Origin: JADGQM01 sp964441945
GTDB lineage: Bacteria; Desulfobacterota; Syntrophobacteria; Syntrophobacterales; Syntrophobacteraceae
Direction of reading: 5' to 3'
Length of the DNA: 64,000 bases
Assembly: GCA_964441945.1 (NCBI GenBank)
Contig: CAYTWB010000006.1
Span: 1-64,000, forward strand
Made by a program: the position numbers and the translations under genes. Of the stretch, positions 9,670-17,187 are shown one piece after another. How positions within the stretch are numbered: position 1 is the first letter of the stretch; every line of letters begins with the position of its first letter. Under the pieces are notes generated by a model. The model searched no databases and was not told the origin of the DNA. It saw nothing but the letters and a program-made list of their open reading frames with translations.

Positions 9670-11769
9670 TTATCCCTCCGTGCGGATGGAACGCAGCGCC
9701 AGGATCAACTCCTGCCGGAAGTCCTTGTCGTTGTTTTGAATCTCGATATCATGTTCCTGTAATATGCTGTAGAAAGCCTCCATCTGTTTCCTGGACGACG
9801 TATTTTCCCGGAGATCCTCAATCTTCGAGCGAAATTCCAAAAGATCCATATTGCTTTCCAGGATCGAAATGAAGCGCCCCAGCTGGCTTTTGCTCAACCC
9901 TTCGGACTTTGCGTTGAACTTCTTCACCAGTTCATGGTGGTTTGCAATCCACCTTGCATTTTTCTCAGCCCTGGCTTGGACACGTTCCTGGATAATAGGG
10001 GCAAATTGAACCTCTTGAGGCGTCTCGTCCTTCTTGGCAGATCTAAAGGCATGGATCGGATGATTGACGGCGATCCTTCCGAAGCCTTCATTTCTTCTGC
10101 GACCAAGCCCATCCAGACACCATTTACTCAACAAAGCATAGAGTTTGTCCTTGTCCGCTGGCGAGATTGTGTCGGAGACTCTAAAAGCAAAGCAGCTTCC
10201 CTTGGCGATTGCCTGGTCGGAGAAGCGCCTGATTCCGGATAGCCCGCTGAAGGACTGAATTACAATACACGAAGAGAGAGTGTTCAAGCTTTCGATCGAA
10301 CCGGGGGGAATGTCTGCCTTGGCGGCAATGAATTCGGAAGTGATGGCCGTCATGGGACGCAGTTTCTCATCCATACAGATTACATCGCTCACACACGTGA
10401 TGGTAAAAAAACCTTTGTCTCCATCATCATTGAAGGAAGAATTGTTGGAGTATGGCAAAACCCCGACTACCCTGGCCGGCTTCCCCCCCCTGCCCACGCG
10501 AAATGGAATGCGACCGCTAAGCCAGGGAGAATAATCCTTGATGAAAGCGTCGCATAATGGCTGCGAGGCAAACCGGATTCCGCCTACTAGCCTGGTGCCT
10601 TTGGGAATTACCTGCTCCAGAAAAAGCGAGTCATCATCCGTGGTCTGTTTCTCTTCGTCAATCTGGTTGCGAAGGATGATCTGCTTTCCGACCTTATAGT
10701 AAATCGACTCACCGAGGTTATGCCTGTCCACCAATACATAGCCTTCACCAAAGCTCTTGTCGTTGAATTCCTGCGCCGCCGTTTCCCCTTCCGGCAACAG
10801 GATGTCACGAGTCGCGAGATCGGCGATGGCATTGCCGCCGCCCCGGGAAAACGCCCAGGGAGGTATTCCCTCTAATTCCTCAGCATCCGGAAATTGAGTC
10901 GAGGTTTTTCGTCTTCTCAATGAGAGGGGAACGGGCATAATATCCGGCCAATTGTCTATCGATGAGCTCGGTAAAGGATAGAAATTGGATGTCGTGCATT
11001 GAGTATCATCCAGATATTTCTTATTCCAATTCCTTCGTTGAATCAGGGAAGCGCGCATCATACCCAAAGCCATGCTTCCGGGGAGATAATCAAGGGTTCG
11101 TAACTGGTTCCCCGTCTGACCTGATTCGGAAATAGTCGTGTCTGCATCCAGTTCCAGGATCAGGCCGAGGCCTTGCACATTCTTCACTGCATCACTTGTA
11201 GCTTCTTCTCTAGATTCTTCCAGCGGGATGATCTCTGATCTTTTGATTGTGCACTGCACTAACCCGCTTCCCCTCCGCCTGCCCTTACCGATGGCTTTCA
11301 GATTTCGCACTGACAAGGAGAGGAACCGCTTGATTGCCTCAGCTCTTTCTTTATCGACATTCATTACATAAAACAGGTCCACCTCAAAGCGAACTCCGCT
11401 GGCCCCGAATTCGAGGGTCCGCAGGGTCTTGTCTTTGGCCCTTCTATTCGCGTGATCGATGGCGGTGAAGGCATGCAACAGTATGGGTTGGTCGTTATCA
11501 GTTCCGGCAACGACTCGAAGGTCGATGGCATTCATCTGACCGTAATCATAAACCAGGTCGAAGATCTCATCGAATTCTCCCTGGTAAATCCGACGCAGTT
11601 TTCGGCCCGACTGTTTCAAGAGTCCTTTGAGAGTTTCCGGACGCAAAACGGGAATGCCGTCATTGTCCTTCAGCTGACCGTCATCATAGAGGCCAATGCT
11701 TCCAAGGCCGTCTCCAATATGAAAATCCTCGAGCGTCTCAATTGTGAAACGAATATGCAGTTGATCCAT
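9670..11769 (-). CDS. Cas7-Cas5-Cas11-like fusion (Csx10-containing)
   Basis: This 699-aa protein appears to combine three effector parts. Residues 1-190 are Cas7/Csm3-like (DFHIGDG, then PVLRPETLKGLLK, then RRRGSGLVQC). From about 200 to 560 it resembles Csx10, the Cas5-type subunit (LPGSMALGMMRASL; later GLGRRRNEGFGRIAV). The last 130 residues are predicted to be almost all helix and charged, consistent with a Cas11-like small subunit. This order matches the Cas7-Cas5-Cas11 fusion known from type III-D variant complexes. I chose the ATG at 11769, 13 bases after the cas10 stop and with GGAG upstream, over a TTG at 11790. Confidence 0.75.
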   Translation of the reverse strand: MDQLHIRFTIETLEDFHIGDGLGSIGLYDDGQLKDNDGIPVLRPETLKGLLKQSGRKLRRIYQGEFDEIFDLVYDYGQMNAIDLRVVAGTDNDQPILLHAFTAIDHANRRAKDKTLRTLEFGASGVRFEVDLFYVMNVDKERAEAIKRFLSLSVRNLKAIGKGRRRGSGLVQCTIKRSEIIPLEESREEATSDAVKNVQGLGLILELDADTTISESGQTGNQLRTLDYLPGSMALGMMRASLIQRRNWNKKYLDDTQCTTSNFYPLPSSSIDNWPDIMPVPLSLRRRKTSTQFPDAEELEGIPPWAFSRGGGNAIADLATRDILLPEGETAAQEFNDKSFGEGYVLVDRHNLGESIYYKVGKQIILRNQIDEEKQTTDDDSLFLEQVIPKGTRLVGGIRFASQPLCDAFIKDYSPWLSGRIPFRVGRGGKPARVVGVLPYSNNSSFNDDGDKGFFTITCVSDVICMDEKLRPMTAITSEFIAAKADIPPGSIESLNTLSSCIVIQSFSGLSGIRRFSDQAIAKGSCFAFRVSDTISPADKDKLYALLSKWCLDGLGRRRNEGFGRIAVNHPIHAFRSAKKDETPQEVQFAPIIQERVQARAEKNARWIANHHELVKKFNAKSEGLSKSQLGRFISILESNMDLLEFRSKIEDLRENTSSRKQMEAFYSILQEHDIEIQNNDKDFRQELILALRSIRTEG

Positions 11770-11782
11770 GCCTTGTTCTCCT

Positions 11783-13309
11783 TCAGCCAACCGTCCGATA
11801 TAGTTCGCTCAGTTCGATGACATCGAGAGCCGGAGTAAGAAAGACGGTTCGATCGCCGATCTTTTTGGATTTGAACTCCAAAGACGGATCAGAATCGGTA
11901 ATGCCCAGTTGTCGCATCTGATAGTCGGCCATGGGCGCGCCCTGACGCAAGATGGTTCGCAGCGCCTTGTATTTATTCATTCCCTGTTCCTCCTGAGCGA
12001 CTTTTTCCAGAATGCCTTTGGCCTTTTCAATCAGTACGCCGGCTTTTTTTGAGGTGCAGGGGCGGCAACTGAGGATATCGATGCAGTTTTGGGTTCCCGA
12101 TTGATAAGCGAGCATATAATCCCGCCGGCGGATCTCTTCGATTTCCGTCGTTTTGGAATCATATAGGATATGCCAATCCAAGGCCGATTTACCCGTTCTG
12201 TAAGCCTCGTTTTTTGCGGAAGACAAACAGGATTCTGCCAGCTCATGGGCCTGGGCAAGCGGATAGCTGTCCTTCACAATGGCAATCCCTGCCGAGACGG
12301 TGTGTACCGAATCCAGTTTCCCCAGTTCTTCCATGATACCAAGGACCAGTTCCAGCGCCAGTTCCGGTATGGTAAGGAGCATCACATCATCACCACCAAG
12401 AAAGATCGGCCAGACTGGAAATCTCGCATATCCGGGCTCGCGGTTCTCCAGCCTCTTCAACACGGTCTTCATGGCGACACGCACCTTATTGCGGGATTGC
12501 CACCAGAAGTTTTCAATTTCCTCAAGAGCTCGGCGGACCAAGACGGCTTCAGGAAACCTGTCGATCATTTCTTTGAAACGAATACCCATCTTATTGCCGT
12601 CCAGAACGATCATGGCGATTTGGTTCTTGTTGCGGGTGTGCGACAGGTCGGCCAATCGCTCCGTATCGAAATCCGATGTATCATCGGTCGGCCAGTATTG
12701 AATACCTGTGCTTTTCAGAAACCTGCAAAGAAAGTCCTTTGTTTTATATTTGAAGAACTTCCGTTTCTGGTTGTTCATGCGTTCGATCAGATCACTGCGC
12801 CCACTGCTGTTCACGGGATTAAACCCGTCATCAGAGGAGATTTGAAGGTCAGGCAAACCATAGAATAGTTCCTGAAAAGCCGATGTATCCAACGGTTGGA
12901 AGGGACTTCCTGCAAAGTCCGAATAGGTCGAGGTGTCAGCGAATGCCTTTAGGGTCATGCTAAACTGCATGCCCGGAAGATCCCGGGTGATCATCTCAGC
13001 TGCCTGTCGACAGAAGCCAAGGGCGTCTCGCTTCGTTTCAAACAACCCCTCATAGTGCCCTCCGGCAGAACAGATCGTGCCCGATTGCATATTCTCTTGT
13101 GGATTATCGAATTCAATCCCGGCGGTAGCACCGGCAAAATCAAGAGCACAGCCTGACTTGCCGAAGGTCTTTCTCAGCTTGGGCAGATCGTAAGCGAAAA
13201 GCTCCCCCAGACGACTATTCGCACCGACTATAAAGCCCCATTTCGGGAACCGGAAAAGATAACTCTGAACCTTCCTGACCTGAAATCGTACATGATAGTA
13301 TTGTTTCAT
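11783..13309 (-). CDS. cas10: Cas10, HD-less, with intact GGDD
   Basis: This is the large type III subunit and the presumed cyclic-oligoadenylate synthase, 508 aa. The protein begins directly with a Palm-like segment (VGANSRLGELFA), so the usual N-terminal HD nuclease domain is missing. A first palm has IAMIVLDGNKMG. The second has FLGGDDVML near residues 302-310, the GGDD active-site motif, followed by a HTVSAGIAI strand. An intact GGDD agrees with the CARF-HEPN gene in the same operon. The ATG at 13309 follows AAGGAGGGGGA. It is the first gene of the cas operon, with a 335-base gap before it. Confidence 0.9.
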   Translation of the reverse strand: MKQYYHVRFQVRKVQSYLFRFPKWGFIVGANSRLGELFAYDLPKLRKTFGKSGCALDFAGATAGIEFDNPQENMQSGTICSAGGHYEGLFETKRDALGFCRQAAEMITRDLPGMQFSMTLKAFADTSTYSDFAGSPFQPLDTSAFQELFYGLPDLQISSDDGFNPVNSSGRSDLIERMNNQKRKFFKYKTKDFLCRFLKSTGIQYWPTDDTSDFDTERLADLSHTRNKNQIAMIVLDGNKMGIRFKEMIDRFPEAVLVRRALEEIENFWWQSRNKVRVAMKTVLKRLENREPGYARFPVWPIFLGGDDVMLLTIPELALELVLGIMEELGKLDSVHTVSAGIAIVKDSYPLAQAHELAESCLSSAKNEAYRTGKSALDWHILYDSKTTEIEEIRRRDYMLAYQSGTQNCIDILSCRPCTSKKAGVLIEKAKGILEKVAQEEQGMNKYKALRTILRQGAPMADYQMRQLGITDSDPSLEFKSKKIGDRTVFLTPALDVIELSELYRTVG

Positions 13310-13644
13310 TCCCCCTCCTTTCCCTGAACATCCCTCTCATCGATTTCACCACACCCGGCTGACAGTCATCGAGTCGCCCACAAGTCTGACTGTTTGTCAG
13401 GGGCGTCGCCATGCCGGGGAACTTTCGTCAATATGATCGAGACAATTCGTTGCTGACCATACAAAGCAAATCACAAGGTTCTCAAAGCCTTTTTGCTGTT
13501 TCCAAGGCGTTGCTCGCAATGCTTGCCCCAATTGTGCCCAATTGTCTCCGGCTTTCGAACGCCATCGGAAGAACAAGAATAGTCAGGCGTAAAGTCCATT
13601 CTCAAACGAAACGGAGAATCCGGTACCCCTCCGCGAAGGGAGGT
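13310..13644. other. Gap between cas10 and the CorA-like gene; candidate operators
   Basis: No gene is seen in these 335 bases. Two TGAC...GTCA palindromes lie 50-90 bases upstream of the cas10 ATG: TGAC-A-GTCA at 13360-13368 and TGAC-TGTTT-GTCA at 13387-13399. They are the right distance to act as operators for a cas promoter, but I could not assign convincing -35/-10 boxes. A small GC hairpin at 13628-13645 lacks a T-run, so no terminator is called for the upstream operon. Confidence 0.35.
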
Positions 13645-15219
13645 CTATTCCTTTTTCTCCACAGACTTGTAGGCCAGGAAGTACAGAAGGTAGTAGAGAA
13701 CGAGCACACCGGCGGATACCTCCAATGCTTCTACACAAGTCCACAGAAGACCCCGACCGTCACTAAAATCAAGGACATTCATCCCCAGGATGCTTGAGGT
13801 CAACAAAAAGGGAAAGAGTACCAGGTTGAGAAAGGTGAGGGAGTTCGACAGTTTCCGGGATCGTTTGTCTTCTTTGTAGTTTGCCCGCCGCTCCAGCAGC
13901 TCGTCCAGTTCATCCACTTCGCTCTTGATCTCCTGGAGAAGCGTATCCAAACCAAGGACACGCCTCCAGTTCTCGTAGACCCTGTTGTACATGGTCACAT
14001 TGCTCACCTGGCCGAACCGCCACTTCAAAACAAAGTCGAAAACACTTTCGCGCAGACTGCGGACCTGGGCGGAATCATCGGTTTTGAGCTCGGCCATGCC
14101 GATAGCGAAATGAATGAGGGCAAACCGCTGATGCAGTGCCAGCAGGAACGGCAGAAAGTAGCTGAACCTGGCTTTGTCGGCAAATCCACGGAAAAAAGGC
14201 AGATCGATGTCCTCGACCAGTGTCACGCCCCCTTCTTGCGATTGACCAAAGAAGATGTTCTGGAAGGTGGATATCACTTCTGGGTTGTTGATCAAGAGCA
14301 AATCCGTTTTGGATGCCTGATAGGTCTCCTTATAGTTCCTTCTCAGGAAGAACAGATCCAGGGCCTTGGTTTCAAGATCGGGGTAGGGTTTGGTCCTCAA
14401 GAAATGGGAACCGATCAGATACTTGTTGATCAGGCACTTGCTGCGCAACCACTCCTCACCATCGATCCCTTGTTCGGCTATAAGGGGATTCAGCAAAAAG
14501 AGAATGAGCTCACCAAGGGAGAACGACGGGAAATCGTAAGAGTTCTCTTCATTGTTCTCTCTCCGTTGGTGAATGCGGCTCAGGAATGGGTGAGGGAATG
14601 CCCGGTTCAATTTATCGGGGGGAATGTTCACCCCGCTTCGATCTTCGGACGGACGTCTGAAGAGGAGCGCCTGGTTATGCTTGTCCTTGTGGCGATTGTA
14701 GTGCGATTCCGCCGCGCCAACCAAAGGGCCGTCGGCAGCCTCGTATGAGCGAAGATCGCGCAGCTGCCACGCCAGTTCCGCGAGCTCCTGAGTGGAAACA
14801 CGCTTCCCGCCGTTCTGAACTTCCAGGACAAGAAACCCAACGCCCGTGCAGAAGAAGAATAGATGGGCCGCTGTAAACCTGACGGTTAGAGGGAGCCTCT
14901 GGCCCTTTGCCCAGAGCTCAAGGGGTCGATTGGGAAGGACTTTCTGAAAAAGGTCCGGAGACAGGGTACACATCAAACAGGTTGGACTTTCCCCTGCCTG
15001 AGAAAAAAACCGCTGAAAGAATGGAAACATGAATTCCAGATACTTGGATTCAGACACAGGGTCCGCATATTGCCATATCTTCCCTGAACGGATTGGATCG
15101 TCATCGGTTGCATCGCGACCCATGAGTCCGGTAACAGGTTTGAGGTCTACCGGTGCAGATCGACCCGAAGCAAATGAAAACGGCAGGATGAATCTCAGGA
15201 AATGCTCCAGTACGTCCAT
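13645..15219 (-). CDS. CorA-like membrane channel protein
   Basis: This 524-aa protein has a long soluble N-terminal part, a coiled-coil-rich stretch (about 430-465), and two C-terminal membrane helices. The first ends in LLTSSILGMNV, where GMN after TM1 is the signature of the CorA magnesium channel family; the second is VLVLYYLLYFLAY. CorA-like proteins are known effectors of some type III-B CRISPR systems that signal through SAM-AMP. Here the gene sits immediately upstream of cas10 but six bases after the radical SAM gene, so it may belong to the large operon, to CRISPR signalling, or to both. The ATG at 15219 follows GGAGG. Confidence 0.75.
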   Translation of the reverse strand: MDVLEHFLRFILPFSFASGRSAPVDLKPVTGLMGRDATDDDPIRSGKIWQYADPVSESKYLEFMFPFFQRFFSQAGESPTCLMCTLSPDLFQKVLPNRPLELWAKGQRLPLTVRFTAAHLFFFCTGVGFLVLEVQNGGKRVSTQELAELAWQLRDLRSYEAADGPLVGAAESHYNRHKDKHNQALLFRRPSEDRSGVNIPPDKLNRAFPHPFLSRIHQRRENNEENSYDFPSFSLGELILFLLNPLIAEQGIDGEEWLRSKCLINKYLIGSHFLRTKPYPDLETKALDLFFLRRNYKETYQASKTDLLLINNPEVISTFQNIFFGQSQEGGVTLVEDIDLPFFRGFADKARFSYFLPFLLALHQRFALIHFAIGMAELKTDDSAQVRSLRESVFDFVLKWRFGQVSNVTMYNRVYENWRRVLGLDTLLQEIKSEVDELDELLERRANYKEDKRSRKLSNSLTFLNLVLFPFLLTSSILGMNVLDFSDGRGLLWTCVEALEVSAGVLVLYYLLYFLAYKSVEKKE

Positions 15220-15225
15220 TTCTGT

Positions 15226-15864
15226 TTACCTCCGATAGATTGTTTGTTCGTTTAGATGCTCAAGCTTCTCGTAGAACCCCTTGGGCGGTATGCCCAGAAC
15301 CAGGTAGTTTCCCTGCTCGTCGATGTGGATCTCAATGTCCCTTCCCCGCTCGTTCATAACCCCCTGCAGGTCCGAATATCTGTCCGTCACGAAATGTATG
15401 GTCTGGTTCTCAGAGCCTCGCCATCTTTGAGAATAGTCCAACTCTTCGACGTATGGGCCGTCCACAAGAATATCGATTCTGGATAGAAGGTCGGCAATAT
15501 CGGCATCCTGCATCTCGATCAAAGATTCCAGCCTGTAGCCGGTGTAAAGCATGCTGCTCAAGCCGTAGTCTTCATGCACCGCTTTTAGGAGGCTCGTCAT
15601 GGCCTGAGCCTGGAGCATGGGCTCTCCACCGACTACCGTGATCCCTTCTATCCCCTCTATGCTCCCTATGAGACGGGCGAGAAACGGGATGTCCACCCAT
15701 GTCCTGTCAACAAGGGGTTGCATGTGCAGGGCAACGCATTTGGGGCAGCGCATGAGGCATCCCTGGACCCAAAGGATGCATCGCTTTCCCGGACCCAGGC
15801 ATGAGGCTGACGGGTGAAAGCCCGCCAGGTTCAGTTCCCCCTGCCGTGCATAGCGGTGCACCAT
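15226..15864 (-). CDS. NrdG-like radical SAM activating enzyme
   Basis: This 212-aa protein has the radical SAM cluster motif C-x3-C-x2-C (QGCLMRCPKC) and, further on, VDGPYVEELD and RGSENQ. The latter two match the NrdG anaerobic ribonucleotide reductase activase family. Such enzymes bind a 4Fe-4S cluster and SAM to install a glycyl radical or otherwise modify a protein partner. No glycyl-radical NrdD is nearby, so the target is unknown and may be a protein of this operon. I prefer the ATG at 15864 over the in-frame TTG at 15894. The gene lies 16 bases after its upstream neighbour. Confidence 0.8.
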   Translation of the reverse strand: MVHRYARQGELNLAGFHPSASCLGPGKRCILWVQGCLMRCPKCVALHMQPLVDRTWVDIPFLARLIGSIEGIEGITVVGGEPMLQAQAMTSLLKAVHEDYGLSSMLYTGYRLESLIEMQDADIADLLSRIDILVDGPYVEELDYSQRWRGSENQTIHFVTDRYSDLQGVMNERGRDIEIHIDEQGNYLVLGIPPKGFYEKLEHLNEQTIYRR

Positions 15865-15880
15865 GAGCTTTCTACTCCCA

Positions 15881-17176
15881 CTATAGCAGCGCAAAGAACT
15901 GCATTCTGCTCGCTTGAGAGGTCACCAGAAGTTGAGTCTCCATGATGCCGTCCTCAGCTGCCATGCTGCACAGGAAGAGACTCCTCATCTGACCTCCCGC
16001 CTCGTATTTCCTGCCGCCACTGGAAAAAGCGGCGGATACATCGATCAATTCGGCTTCTCCAGCCGTCGAGGGGAGAAAATAAAGCCGGTTGTCGGCGCTC
16101 AAGGCAACAAAGAAGGAATTGAGTTGCCGGACCCAGACGAATGATATCGGCCTGTTGACGGTCTGAAAGACAACAGCGTTGTCCGGCCTGTATATCCTGG
16201 CTCCAAGATCGGACCTGCAAATGAGCGCTTCTTTCTCCCGTGGCTTCCATGCCAAGATGTAGTAGTCGTTCGCTCCCGCCCTGAAAATGTCGCATATCTT
16301 TCCGGGAACGCTGTCGAGAATGTCCCTTCCAATAGTGAAAGGCGCCGGAAACCCGGGTTCATTCAACCACAAATGCCTTGAGAGCTGCAGATTTCTTTCC
16401 GAGAGGAACCGCATGCGAAGCCAGCGGTTCCCGGTATCCCTATACTGATGAAGACTGTCAGTCCGGAGCACCGGTTCGAACGTCTTTAGTTCAATGCCCG
16501 CATTGTTCGAATGATGTTCGATAAAAAGCCTGTCATCTGTCTCCACTGCGCTCCGAATAAGGTCCGTTTTGAAAAGCTCCTCCTTGGAAGCAATGTCTCG
16601 CAAGAGAACAATCTGCACCGGCTCGAAATTCAGGCTAGCCGCGAACACCCCCCGGACTGACACCGCTTTGATCGAGGAATGGTCGTAATACTTGATGAGC
16701 AGTCTGCCTTCCTTCATGTTGCACGAAATGACACCTAAGTCCCCCGAAAAGTGATAGTCGTTTGAAAAGGGCATGGGAGTGACCCGAACGGAATGAAAAG
16801 GCGTCTCGATTTCGTCGTATCTCGGGCCGTGATGCAGAAAGTCCTCCAGGGCCTTCTGGACCTCTTCCCCCGCACTGTTTCTTGCCGATTCCATCAATTC
16901 GCTCAGCGAGCCGATAGCTCCGGTATCCTGGTTGATCACTGCCAGGACATGAAGATACCGACCGGGGGGGATGGCTTGAAAATCGTTCCGTTCAAGCCCC
17001 CTGACGGCATGATCCGAATAGTTGGTGAAGCAGACTGGCCGGCTGCCTCTGATTTCCGGCATAATTCCACTTAGAAAAGATGCAATGCGCTCACCAGGCG
17101 GGAGACGAACAGGCCTCACAGGGCTCAGCTTCCACATGCTGACGTCAAGAACTCGAACTTTGATGATCTCGGTCAT
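15881..17176 (-). CDS. Unknown protein of the tubulin/vWA operon
   Basis: I do not recognise this protein of about 431 aa. It has no signal peptide, no membrane helix and no nucleotide-binding motif that I can see. The second half alternates short hydrophobic strands with turns (for example DNRLYFLP, FVWVRQLNSFFVALS), which suggests a beta-rich, possibly propeller-like fold. It lies between the radical SAM gene and another unknown gene with short spacing on both sides. I chose the ATG at 17176; a TTG at 17191 would give a 4-base TTGA overlap with the upstream stop and is possible. Its role is inferred only from operon membership. Confidence 0.6.
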   Translation of the reverse strand: MTEIIKVRVLDVSMWKLSPVRPVRLPPGERIASFLSGIMPEIRGSRPVCFTNYSDHAVRGLERNDFQAIPPGRYLHVLAVINQDTGAIGSLSELMESARNSAGEEVQKALEDFLHHGPRYDEIETPFHSVRVTPMPFSNDYHFSGDLGVISCNMKEGRLLIKYYDHSSIKAVSVRGVFAASLNFEPVQIVLLRDIASKEELFKTDLIRSAVETDDRLFIEHHSNNAGIELKTFEPVLRTDSLHQYRDTGNRWLRMRFLSERNLQLSRHLWLNEPGFPAPFTIGRDILDSVPGKICDIFRAGANDYYILAWKPREKEALICRSDLGARIYRPDNAVVFQTVNRPISFVWVRQLNSFFVALSADNRLYFLPSTAGEAELIDVSAAFSSGGRKYEAGGQMRSLFLCSMAAEDGIMETQLLVTSQASRMQFFALL

Positions 17177-17187
17177 AAGAGAATGTC

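Noticed and set aside
2767..13309. Expected adaptation genes cas1, cas2 or a reverse transcriptase
   Set aside because: Every gene of this stretch is accounted for and none fits.
15226..15864. QueE-like enzyme of queuosine synthesis
   Set aside because: The RGSENQ motif and VDGPYVEELD fit NrdG better; no other queuosine gene lies near.
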